Below are positions 33,082 to 41,179 of a stretch of DNA of 64,000 bases, piece after piece (the stretch's first letter is position 1; each line of letters opens with the position of its first letter). Position numbers and translations under genes: made by a program. This DNA comes from Streptomyces sp. NRRL F-6131 (GTDB taxonomy: Bacteria > Actinomycetota > Actinomycetes > Streptomycetales > Streptomycetaceae). The stretch spans positions 17,355-81,354 of the forward strand of contig JOHN01000048.1 in the NCBI GenBank assembly GCA_000719695.1. The letters are read 5' to 3'. Below the pieces are notes generated by a model. It saw nothing but the letters and a program-made list of their open reading frames with translations. It did not search any database and was not told the origin of the DNA.

Positions 33082-35454
33082 TCAGTTCAGCGAGTTCCAG
33101 GCGGAGCACGAGCGCGAGCCGCTGACCAGGCGGTCCGGGTGGCCGCTGCCGTCGGCCACCGAGATCCGCCGGTAGCTGTCGCCGTGGAAGACCCAGTACT
33201 CGCTCTTGCCGCCGGTCCGTTGGCAGTCCGGCACGGGCAGGAAGCAGTTCACCGCGGCGACGCCGTTCAGCGAGCCCCACTGGGACAGCTCCCGGTCGGT
33301 GCGCTCCAGGACGTCGGTGTGGGCGGCGCCGTCGGCGATCGAGATCAGCCGGTACTGCTGGCGGCCGCCGGTGGTGTGGAAGCACCAGTACCAGCTCTTG
33401 CCGCCCACCCGCTGCTGGTCGGGGACGGGCAGGAAGCAGTCGACCCGGCCGACGCCGTTGAGCGAGGTCCAGGCGGTGAGGTCGCGGTCGGGGCGTTCCA
33501 GGGCGCCGGTGTGGCCGCTGCCGCAGGTGATCGAGACGGCCCGGTACTGCGGGCGGCCGCCGGTGCTGTGGAACGCCCAGTACCAGCTCTTGCCGCCGGG
33601 GTTCTGCAGGTCGGGCATGGGCAGCAGGCAGTCGAGCCGGTCGATGCCCCGGAAGCAGGAGTGGTCGCCGAGCGCGGTGTCGCCCTTGACCACCTGGTCG
33701 GTGTGGGCGGAGCCGTCGGCGACCGAGATCTTCCGGTAGCGGTCGCCGTGGCCGACCCAGAACTGGGTCCGGCCGCCGCGCCGCCACTGGTCGGGGACGG
33801 CCAGGAAGTCGTCGCACGGGTACGCCGGGCCGCCCGGGGCGGTGATCTGCCCGCCCTGCTGGGTCTGCGTCCGGGTCTGCCCGCCGTTCTGAACGCTCTG
33901 TCCGTTCTGCCCGCTCTGGTTGCTCTGGTTGCTCTGCCCGTTCTGGCCGGAGCCGGTGAGCCGGCCGTCGGCGAGGGCCCGCAGGGTGCTGAGGGAGGGC
34001 ATGAAGGCGTACACCGAGCCGGTGGTCTGCACGAACTGGGCGAAGCTCAGCGCGGTGTGCTTGACCGTGCCGTCCGACTCCCGGCTCTCGAAGTCGACGT
34101 CGTCGGCCGCCAGGACGACCGGGTCCTTGCCGGGCTCCGGGTTGCGGCCGGGCGGGAAGTCCGACTGGTCCATCCAGTCGGCCTGGATGAACTCGAACTG
34201 CCGCTGGATGTCCGCCTGGTAGGAGATGAACAGCAGGCCGCGCGGGTCGTCGGGCCCGCCCGGACCCTCGGAGGCCGGGTCGAACGGCGCCCCGTAGGGC
34301 GTGCCGCGGCGCATGATCCGGCGGCCGTCGAGGGCCTTGGCGTCGAACGGCGGGCGGCTGGGGTCCGGGGCCTGGAGGCCGGCCCGCGGGCTGGTCTTGC
34401 GCAGGTGCGACCAGAGCGGGGTGACCAGGCCCTCCAGGTCGTCCCGGAAGTCGAAGTCGTTGTCCGCCGCGGCCGCCGGGTTGTTGGGGACGTCACGGTC
34501 CTGGAAGTGGCAGACCGGGGCGCCGGAGCGCCAGCGGCCGACCATCCGGGCGGCCAGCCACTCGGTGCTCGCCCCCTCCGGGACGGCCTTGGCGAGCTTG
34601 AGCTCCTTCAGCTTCACCGCGACCTGCGACCACCAGCCGGGGACGTCCTGGGCGAGGCGGCGGACCACCTGGAAGGAGCCGTTGCGGGCCCAGTCCGGGT
34701 ACTGGTCCTTGGGGAAGCTGTTGGGGTCGTTGTCCAGGCCGCAGACGAACTCGCCGGCCGGGACGATCCGGGTGCCCGGGTGGCCCTCGACCTCCTCCGG
34801 CCGCTCGGGGTCGGGCCGGTCGAAGCCCCGGACGCCGGGCTCGCTGATGCCGTCCTTGAAGCCGAAGTGCTCCTTGCCCCGGCGACTGCCCAGCAGGGTC
34901 TGGGCGTTCTGCTGGTAGACGATCAGCACCCGGCACTCGGCGGCGGCGATCCGCTGGGCCTCGACGGCGGCCTGGAGGTCCTTCTCGGTGTCCGCCGAGA
35001 GCTTCAGCACGGCGTGCACCGGCTGGCTCCTCCCGTTGCCGAACAGCCAGCTCTCCGGCGAGTTGTCGCCGGTGTCGCCGAGCGCGCCGGCCCGCTTGGC
35101 CGAGCCCTCCTTGAACGCCTCCAGGCCGCTGCCGACCGGCGGCGCCGTCGGGAACGGGTCGGTGGTGGAGAGCATCCGCAGGCCCTCGTAGGTGAAGCTG
35201 ACGCCCAGCCAGGTCGCGGTGAGGGTCTTGGGGTCGTCGCCGCCGGAGGTCCTGCGGGCCCGGCTGAAGGCGTCGTTGAACGCGGCGACCTCACGGGTGG
35301 TGGAGATCTGCGGGGTGAGCTGCCGGAGCCAGTCGCGGGCCCGGGCGGCGTCCTCGAACTTGAGGAACAGGACGCTGACGTTGTCCTTCTTGAAGCCGGC
35401 CAGGATGTCGCCCTGGATCTCGTCGCTCGCGCGAAGGTTCGGATCCGTTGCCAT
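33082..35454 (-). CDS. DyP-type heme peroxidase with C-terminal four-repeat domain
   Basis: A 790-residue fusion. Residues 1-495 are a dye-decolourising peroxidase: the distal GXXDG motif GFKDG (Asp201), proximal His350 in LWSHLRKTSPR and distal Arg in RRIMRRGTPYG. Residues 501-540 are a Gly/Gln/Asn/Ser linker. From residue 547 come four repeats of about 64 residues with the pattern FLPVPD, GGKSxYWxFH, YRxISVADG, HTD. Cys547 and Cys783 flank the array. Four blades with an end-to-end disulfide would fit a hemopexin-like propeller, but this is inference. No signal peptide is visible. Its start is 28 bp from the stop of the copper radical oxidase upstream, so the two are co-transcribed. DyP enzymes need H2O2, which that oxidase would make. 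Confidence 0.9.
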   Translation of the reverse strand: MATDPNLRASDEIQGDILAGFKKDNVSVLFLKFEDAARARDWLRQLTPQISTTREVAAFNDAFSRARRTSGGDDPKTLTATWLGVSFTYEGLRMLSTTDPFPTAPPVGSGLEAFKEGSAKRAGALGDTGDNSPESWLFGNGRSQPVHAVLKLSADTEKDLQAAVEAQRIAAAECRVLIVYQQNAQTLLGSRRGKEHFGFKDGISEPGVRGFDRPDPERPEEVEGHPGTRIVPAGEFVCGLDNDPNSFPKDQYPDWARNGSFQVVRRLAQDVPGWWSQVAVKLKELKLAKAVPEGASTEWLAARMVGRWRSGAPVCHFQDRDVPNNPAAAADNDFDFRDDLEGLVTPLWSHLRKTSPRAGLQAPDPSRPPFDAKALDGRRIMRRGTPYGAPFDPASEGPGGPDDPRGLLFISYQADIQRQFEFIQADWMDQSDFPPGRNPEPGKDPVVLAADDVDFESRESDGTVKHTALSFAQFVQTTGSVYAFMPSLSTLRALADGRLTGSGQNGQSNQSNQSGQNGQSVQNGGQTRTQTQQGGQITAPGGPAYPCDDFLAVPDQWRRGGRTQFWVGHGDRYRKISVADGSAHTDQVVKGDTALGDHSCFRGIDRLDCLLPMPDLQNPGGKSWYWAFHSTGGRPQYRAVSITCGSGHTGALERPDRDLTAWTSLNGVGRVDCFLPVPDQQRVGGKSWYWCFHTTGGRQQYRLISIADGAAHTDVLERTDRELSQWGSLNGVAAVNCFLPVPDCQRTGGKSEYWVFHGDSYRRISVADGSGHPDRLVSGSRSCSAWNSLN

Positions 35455-35482
35455 GGGGTGGGGGGTCCTTTCGGGGTGGCGG

Positions 35483-37399
35483 TCAGGCGGTGGGGCCGAG
35501 CTGGACCCACTTGGCGACGGAGGGCACGCCCTGCTCGTTGAGCAGGAAGAGCATGTACCAGCCGGGCGGCGCGGCCTTGGCGTCCGGCGGGGCCTGGAAC
35601 TCCAGTCGGTTGCCGGCCCGGCTGGTGAGCCGCAGGTCGATGTGGCGCTGGCTGGTGTTGACCGAGTGGGTCGAGGTGGTCGGCGAGAGCAGGACGGCCT
35701 TGGCGGCCTGGCCTGGGGTGCCGGTGGTGACCTGGAAGTTCCTGTCGTAGCCGATGGGGCCGGTCGGGGCCCGGTCGAGCAGCGGCCGGTTGCCCTGGTG
35801 GAGGTAGGCCGGCTCGTAGATCTCGATGGTGCCGTTCATGGTGACCGGGCCGGTGGTGCCGGGGACGTCGCTCACCGTGCCGTTGACGTCCGGGTTGTTG
35901 GCGAGCTGCTGGAGTTCGTCGCCGGTGACCATGACGCGGCCGTCGGGCAGCACCACGGCGTTGGAGTGGTAGCCGCGCGGCAGTCGCTGGACCGGGCCGA
36001 GCTGCCAGTTCCCCTGGTCGTCGCGGAGTTCGACCTGGCGGTACTTGAGGTCGGCGTTCGGGTTGTACGGGCCGTTGCCGTAGTCGCGGATGTCGTACGC
36101 GCCGTTGACGGTCATCAGCCGGCCGTTGGGCAGCAGCAGGGTGTCGTCCTGGGTGCGGCCGAAGGCGCGGGGCTTCTCGGCGGTCCAGGCCCCGTTGGAG
36201 AAGCGCAGGGTGCTCGGGTTGTCCCGGTCGCCGCCGAGGACCAGGGCGGAGTCCGGGCCGTTGACGCCGCCGGGCAGCGGCACCGCCGAGCCGTAGTTGC
36301 GCTTGCGCCCGTCCGGGCGGGCGGTCAGGTCGGAGCGGGACTCGGCGACCGGGTCGAACTTCCACTGCTCGGCGGCCTGGCGGCCGAAGGCGTAGACGTT
36401 GCCGTCGTTGAGCGAGAACAGGTGCGGGTAGTCCAGGGTGAACGGGGCGTCGGCCTTGAACCGGTCGACCGGGGTGTTCCTCGGGGTGTCGGTCTTGAGC
36501 GAGGGCACCGGGTGGCCCTTGGCGGGGAAGCGCTCGACCACCGGGGTGGGGGTGCCCCAGCCGAGTTCGGACTGGCCGGACATGATCAGCTGCCGGCCGT
36601 CCGCGCCGGTCACCACCGAGGGGTACCAGCGGCCGACGGTCATGTCGGGGTTGCGGGTCCAGGTCTCGGTCCACGGGTCGAAGACCAGCGAGAGCTTGGC
36701 GCCGGTGCCGCCGTTGCCGCCGAGGTTGCCGCCGAAGACGCCGAGCATGCCGTTGGGCAGGAAGGAGTGGCCCGCGCAGAAGAACGGTGCGGGGCGCGGC
36801 TGGTTCAGGCCGTCCGGCATGTCGACCACCGGCGGGGTGACCTGCTTGAAGGCGCTCTTGCCGTACCCCTGGGCCGGGTCCCAGAGGAAGGCCCGGCCGG
36901 CGTTCTCCTTCCCGGTGGTCTGGGTGGGGGCGGGTTCCTTCTCCGGGTTGGTCTCGATCCGCTCGAAGGAGAACAGCAGCACCTTGCCGGTGGGCAGCAG
37001 GGCGATGTGGTCGCCGAAGTCCGGGGAGGGGAAGTACTGGTTGAACGACCCGAAGGTCTCCGCGGCGAAGCCCTTGTTGTGGGCGGTCTGGGACTCCGTC
37101 AGCGCGTGCAGCCGGTTGGTGCGGGTGGTCTGGGGGTAGTCGCCGATGCCGCGGACGGCGGCGCGCAACCGGGCGTGCTCCTCGGCGTGTTCCTGGCCGA
37201 GTGCGGCGACCTCGTCGTCGCGCAGCTCGGCGAGCACCCGGGGGTCGGTGACCTTCGGGGCGGTGGCGGCCGGGTCGTCGGTGGTGTCGTGACCGCCGGG
37301 GCCGTGGGCGGCGGCGGGGCCGGCGGTCAGCGCGCAGACCACGGCGGTGGCGAGGACGGCCGCGATGCGTCGGCCGGGCCGTGGCGGGGACAGGGACAT
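35483..37399 (-). CDS. Secreted copper radical oxidase (galactose/glyoxal oxidase family)
   Basis: A 638-residue oxidase. A Sec-type signal (about residues 1-31, ending AGPAAAHG) is present. The kelch propeller contains all Cu and cofactor residues: Cys208 (FFCAGHSFLPNG), which would crosslink to Tyr259 (GRWYPSVV), the axial Tyr477-His478 (RGYHSNAVV) and His578 (TSTHSVNTSQ). The C-terminus is the DUF1929 Ig-like domain. The motif set is nearer glyoxal oxidase than galactose oxidase. The enzyme would oxidise an aldehyde or alcohol outside the cell, releasing H2O2. In Streptomyces lividans the related GlxA works with the DyP DtpA in morphogenesis; here a DyP is directly downstream, but its signal peptide is absent. 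Confidence 0.92.
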   Translation of the reverse strand: MSLSPPRPGRRIAAVLATAVVCALTAGPAAAHGPGGHDTTDDPAATAPKVTDPRVLAELRDDEVAALGQEHAEEHARLRAAVRGIGDYPQTTRTNRLHALTESQTAHNKGFAAETFGSFNQYFPSPDFGDHIALLPTGKVLLFSFERIETNPEKEPAPTQTTGKENAGRAFLWDPAQGYGKSAFKQVTPPVVDMPDGLNQPRPAPFFCAGHSFLPNGMLGVFGGNLGGNGGTGAKLSLVFDPWTETWTRNPDMTVGRWYPSVVTGADGRQLIMSGQSELGWGTPTPVVERFPAKGHPVPSLKTDTPRNTPVDRFKADAPFTLDYPHLFSLNDGNVYAFGRQAAEQWKFDPVAESRSDLTARPDGRKRNYGSAVPLPGGVNGPDSALVLGGDRDNPSTLRFSNGAWTAEKPRAFGRTQDDTLLLPNGRLMTVNGAYDIRDYGNGPYNPNADLKYRQVELRDDQGNWQLGPVQRLPRGYHSNAVVLPDGRVMVTGDELQQLANNPDVNGTVSDVPGTTGPVTMNGTIEIYEPAYLHQGNRPLLDRAPTGPIGYDRNFQVTTGTPGQAAKAVLLSPTTSTHSVNTSQRHIDLRLTSRAGNRLEFQAPPDAKAAPPGWYMLFLLNEQGVPSVAKWVQLGPTA

Positions 37400-37731
37400 G
37401 GAACTCCTCGGACGGGCAGGACCGCCCGGCGCGGGACGGCCGGGCGGGAACGGGGGATCGGGCCGGCGAGGGCGGTGCTCGATCGCCGACGGTCACAGGC
37501 CATCACGGTCCGTGGTGGTTCGCATGCGGAGGCACTGCGTTCGGCGGTGGCCGGGTCGGCGAGCGGGTGAGCCGTTGCCGGGCGGGTCGGCGAGCGGGTG
37601 AGCCGTTGCCGGGCGGGCCGGTGGCGGGGTGCCGGTGGCGGAGTGCCGGGCGGGCCGGAACGCCGGCGGGCCCGGACCGTCCGGTCCGCGCCCGCCGTAC
37701 CGCTCCGCCGCGCCCCCGCGGGCCCGGCCGC
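37400..37731 (-). other. Intergenic region upstream of the copper oxidase
   Basis: About 330 bp between the oxidase start and the acyltransferase stop, both minus strand. It should hold the oxidase-peroxidase promoter. A perfect 31-bp tandem duplication lies at 37553-37583 and 37584-37614. Nothing else is recognisable. Confidence 0.6.
37553..37614. repeat. Two-copy 31-bp tandem repeat
   Basis: Two adjoining identical 31-bp copies, each starting GGGTCGGCGAGCGGGTGAGC. They lie upstream of the copper radical oxidase gene. Confidence 0.9.
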
Positions 37732-38979
37732 TCAGACCATGCCGAGCGCGTACACGGTGAAGAACGCCGCCCCGGCGCCGGCCACCGCCTTGACCGGACC
37801 GGAGAACGCCGTCCAGGGGCCGTCGAACCGGCGGGCGAACCACCCGATCGCGATCAGGACGGCGCCGAACAGCGGCAGCAGCGCCAGCCGCAGCACGACC
37901 CAGCCCACCGAGTCCGGCGCCACCGTCAGCCCCGGCACGGCGCCGAACGCGGCCGCGCCCGGCACCGCGACCGCCAGCATCGCGCTCTGGTGCCAGCAGA
38001 AGATCGTCATCGCCGAGAGGTTGATCGCCACCACCGGCAGCCAGAGCAGCGGACGGCGGGTCAGCAGCCGGCCGAGCCGGCCGTGCAGCAGCACCGCCGC
38101 GCCGCACTGCACCGCGGCCAGCGCCGGCACCAGCAGGGACGGCGGGTGCGAGTTGGTCCGGGCGGCACCCGGCACCCCGACCATGGACGCCGGGTAGTGG
38201 AAGACCAGCAGCAGCGTCGCGAACAGCACCCCGCCGCCGACCAGCAGCAGCCGCGCCGCCGGGCGGCCCAGCCGGCCCTCGGCCCAGAGCACGCCCAGCT
38301 GGTAGCCGAACAGCCAGCCCGGCAGGACGGTCAGCAGCCCGATCCAGGACGGCACCGACTCCGCCCACGGGCCGTACCGCAGCAGGTCGACGACGGCGAC
38401 CGCGGCGATCAGCAGGCCCGCCGACCAGCCGCCCAGTCGGCGGGCGGCGGCCGCGCAGAGCGGGGTGAGCGCGGTCAGCCCGAGGTAGACCCCGATGTAC
38501 CAGAGCGGCTGCACCACCAGCGTCGAACCGGTCCGGACGGTGCCGGCGGGCACACCGAGGCGCGGCAGCAGCGGGATCAGCAGCGCCCAGACGGCGGTCA
38601 CCCCGAGCACCGGACGGAGCAGCCGCACCGCCCGGCCGCGCAGCCAGCCGGCGTGGCCGGTGCCGCGCGCCCCGGCCCGGGCCAGCGAGCGGACCGCGGA
38701 GTGGCCGCCGACCAGGAAGAACACGCCCAGCAGTTGGAGTCCCCAGCTGGCCGGGGCGAAGAAGCCGAGCGCGGGGGAGGAGAGCGGACTGGCGTTGTGC
38801 AGGGCGCCGTCGGCGGAGCGGGTGAAGCCGCCGAGCAGCCAGTGGCCGACCGGGACGGCGAGCAGGGCGAGGGCGCGCAGACCGTCCAGCGCGCGGTCGC
38901 GGCTCTCGGGGGTGCGGGCGTCCACCTGGTGGGCGGCCCGGCGCAGGGCGGCGAGCGGGGCGGGTGGGGTGCTGGGCAT
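37732..38979 (-). CDS. Acyltransferase 3 family integral membrane protein
   Basis: A 415-residue polytopic protein with about ten hydrophobic helices. The N-terminal DRALDGLRALALLAVPVGHW contains the RxxAxxxVxxxH-like motif of acyltransferase 3 enzymes, including the essential His. FFLVGGHSAVRSLARAG and WYIGVYLGLTALTPL are also family-like. Such proteins O-acylate carbohydrates or lipids at the membrane. The acceptor is unknown. It lies between the exported oxidase-peroxidase pair and a DUF1023 hydrolase, so modification of a surface polymer is a reasonable but unproven link. Confidence 0.83.
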   Translation of the reverse strand: MPSTPPAPLAALRRAAHQVDARTPESRDRALDGLRALALLAVPVGHWLLGGFTRSADGALHNASPLSSPALGFFAPASWGLQLLGVFFLVGGHSAVRSLARAGARGTGHAGWLRGRAVRLLRPVLGVTAVWALLIPLLPRLGVPAGTVRTGSTLVVQPLWYIGVYLGLTALTPLCAAAARRLGGWSAGLLIAAVAVVDLLRYGPWAESVPSWIGLLTVLPGWLFGYQLGVLWAEGRLGRPAARLLLVGGGVLFATLLLVFHYPASMVGVPGAARTNSHPPSLLVPALAAVQCGAAVLLHGRLGRLLTRRPLLWLPVVAINLSAMTIFCWHQSAMLAVAVPGAAAFGAVPGLTVAPDSVGWVVLRLALLPLFGAVLIAIGWFARRFDGPWTAFSGPVKAVAGAGAAFFTVYALGMV

Positions 38980-39111
38980 GACGGGGTCTCCGTTTCGCGG
39001 GGTGCGGCGCGGGGGCCGGCGGGCCGACGGGTTGCCGGGGTGTGCCGAGACGTGCGGGGGGCGGTCGCCGGTGGAGGCGCCGGGGAGGGGATCCCGGTGC
39101 GGCGGGTCCGG

Positions 39112-40326
39112 TCAGACCCGGCCGAGGGCGAGTGCGGCGAAGGCGGCCAGGGAGGCGGTGCCCGGGGCGAAGTAGCCGGTGTGGCCGTGCGAGCCGGTGG
39201 AGGGCAGCGGCCGGGCGCCGAAGGCCGGGTCGGTCGGGTCGGCGCCGTGGCCGAGGCCGAACAGCCGGACGTACGGCACGTGGCCGATCCAGTCGGAGCC
39301 GTTGCGGGCGGTGGCCCAGAGCGGGACGCGCGGGTCGAGTTCGGCGGCCGAGTCGACCCCGAGGCCCGGCGAGCCGAGCACCGCCACGCCGGAGGCCTGT
39401 CGGGGGCCGGGCCGGGCCAGCCCGCAGACCACCGAGCCGTAGCTGTGGCAGAAGACCGTGGGCGGGGCCTGCGGGGCGGTGCTGACGGCGAGTCCGTCCA
39501 GCAGCCGGATCAGCCGTTCGGCGCCGGCCCGGGCCAGCGGCTCGGTGGCGGCGTCCGGTCCGAGGCCGAGCGGGGTGGTGTAGCCGGCCCAGGCGATCAC
39601 GGCGGTCCGCCCGCCGGTCGCCCCGACCAGGGCGCGGGCCATCCCGACGGGGGTGCCGTACGGGTCGTCGGCGCGGTCGAAGGTGCGCAGGTCGACGTCG
39701 GAGCCGGGGACGACCACCGCGGTCCGGTCGGCGGTGGCGAGGTCGCCGAACACCTCGGCGACCTGGCCGCGGCCGCGCGGGTCGAAGGCCAGGAACCGGC
39801 GCGGACCGCCGGGCGCCGTCCCGTCCGGCGCCTCCTTGTCCGGCGCCGTTCCGTCCGGCGCCGTTCCGTCCGGCCCCGCTCCGTCCGGCGCCGTCCCGTC
39901 CAGCAGGGTGCGGTAGCGCTCGGCGCGCTCCCGGGCGGCCTCGTGGTCCCGCGGGGTGAGCGCCGGGTCGACGGCCCGGGCCAGGGCGCGGTCGCGCTCC
40001 TCGGCGATCGCCCGGGCGTTGGCCCGCAGGCGCAGCTCGACGGGCGCGCCGTCGAGGTTGCCGACCACCAGCGGGTGGCGGACGGCCAGCGCCTCCCGGG
40101 CGGCGGGCGGCAGTCGGGCGAAGAAGTCGGCGACCTCGGCGGGGGTGGTGGTGGCGGGGTCGGGCAGCGCCACGCCGAGGGTGGTGTCGGCGACCCAGGC
40201 GGCGCTCCCGGGGGGCGGCCCGGTCACCGCCCGCTCGCCCCCGGCGGCCCAGCCGCCCGCCCCCAGCACCGCGACCAGTGCCAGCGCGGCGGCGGCCGCC
40301 GCTCGGCGGATTCGCTGCTTCCCCAT
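39112..40326 (-). CDS. Exported DUF1023 alpha/beta hydrolase, paralogue B
   Basis: A 404-residue relative of paralogue A (31578-32789), with signal peptide MGKQRIRRAAAAAALALVAV and the same segments: PGSAAWVADTTLGVALPDP, HPLVVGNLDGAPVELR, FLAFDPRGRGQVAEVFGDL, the nucleophile elbow FCHSYGSVVCG and HGHTGYFAPGTASL. Between the helical N-terminal half and the hydrolase domain it has an inserted PDGTA repeat, encoded by 15-bp units at about 39824-39902. ATG at 40326. The upstream reading frame to 40464 is not signal-like. The role is unknown. Confidence 0.86.
   Translation of the reverse strand: MGKQRIRRAAAAAALALVAVLGAGGWAAGGERAVTGPPPGSAAWVADTTLGVALPDPATTTPAEVADFFARLPPAAREALAVRHPLVVGNLDGAPVELRLRANARAIAEERDRALARAVDPALTPRDHEAARERAERYRTLLDGTAPDGAGPDGTAPDGTAPDKEAPDGTAPGGPRRFLAFDPRGRGQVAEVFGDLATADRTAVVVPGSDVDLRTFDRADDPYGTPVGMARALVGATGGRTAVIAWAGYTTPLGLGPDAATEPLARAGAERLIRLLDGLAVSTAPQAPPTVFCHSYGSVVCGLARPGPRQASGVAVLGSPGLGVDSAAELDPRVPLWATARNGSDWIGHVPYVRLFGLGHGADPTDPAFGARPLPSTGSHGHTGYFAPGTASLAAFAALALGRV
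39824..39902 (-). repeat. 15-bp coding repeats (PDGTA units)
   Basis: Within paralogue B, about five imperfect 15-bp units encode PDGTA, PDGAG and PDKEA pentapeptides. Paralogue A has no such insertion. Confidence 0.85.
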
Positions 40327-40483
40327 GTCCGTTCCCTCCCGGCCCGTTCGACTTCGACGGGAGGGACGGTAGGAAGCAGGTGGCCCCGCGGGCGTCACAC
40401 CGCGGGGCCAACTCCCCGGTGCTACCGGGGTATCAGGAGGTTCTCCCCCGGGGGAGAACCCCACCCCGGGCCGGGGGCGCGCG

Positions 40484-41158
40484 TCATTGCCCCGGGGCCA
40501 CCAGGCCCGACTCGTAGGCGAGCACCACGGCCTGGGCCCGGTCGCGCAGGTCGAGCTTGGCCAGGATCCGGCCGATGTGGGTCTTCACGGTCTGCTCGGC
40601 GAGGACCAGCCGGGCGGCGATCTCCTGGTTGGACAGGCCGCGGGCGATCAGCTCCAGCACCTCGGTCTCACGCGGCGTCAGCCCGTTGAGGCGCAGCTTG
40701 GGGTCGCGGCGCGGGGCCGGCCGGGTGCGGGCGAAGTCCTCGATCAGCCGGCGGGTCACCGAGGGGGCGAGCAGGGCCTCGCCGGCGGCCACCACCCGGA
40801 CGGCGGCGATGAGGTCGGCCGGCGGGGCGTCCTTGAGCAGGAAGCCGCTGGCGCCGGCCCGCAGCGCCTCGTAGACGTAGTCGTCCACGTCGAAGGTGGT
40901 GAGCATCAGCACCTTGGGGCGGTGCGCGCCGGGCACGGCCGGGTCGAGCAGCCGCCGGGCGGCCTCCAGGCCGTCCATGACGGGCATCCGGACGTCCATC
41001 AGCACGACGTCCGGGTGGGTGCGGCCGGTCACCTCCAGGGCCTGGGCGCCGTCCGCCGCGTCCCCCACCACGTCGATGTCGCTCTGCGCGCCCAGCAGGG
41101 CGGCGAATCCGGCCCGTACCATCGCCTGGTCGTCGACGATGATCACGCGGATGGTCAT
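40484..41158 (-). CDS. NarL/LuxR-type response regulator
   Basis: A 224-residue response regulator. The receiver has the acidic pair DD (9-10), the phospho-acceptor Asp55 in VVLMDVRMPVMDG, the Thr in MLTTFD and Lys in FLLKDAPP. The LuxR HTH is LTPRETEVLELIARGLSNQE through KTHIGRILAKLDLRDRAQAV. Its start is 21 bp from the stop of the kinase gene, so they form an operon and a cognate pair. Targets unknown; neighbours on either side (hydrolase, TetR/MFS) are possible. Confidence 0.95.
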   Translation of the reverse strand: MTIRVIIVDDQAMVRAGFAALLGAQSDIDVVGDAADGAQALEVTGRTHPDVVLMDVRMPVMDGLEAARRLLDPAVPGAHRPKVLMLTTFDVDDYVYEALRAGASGFLLKDAPPADLIAAVRVVAAGEALLAPSVTRRLIEDFARTRPAPRRDPKLRLNGLTPRETEVLELIARGLSNQEIAARLVLAEQTVKTHIGRILAKLDLRDRAQAVVLAYESGLVAPGQ

Positions 41159-41179
41159 ACGGTGCTCTCCCCGGGCGCG

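Noticed and set aside
33082..35454. DyP as encapsulin cargo
   Set aside because: No encapsulin gene is near and the C-terminus is a repeat domain, not a short targeting peptide.
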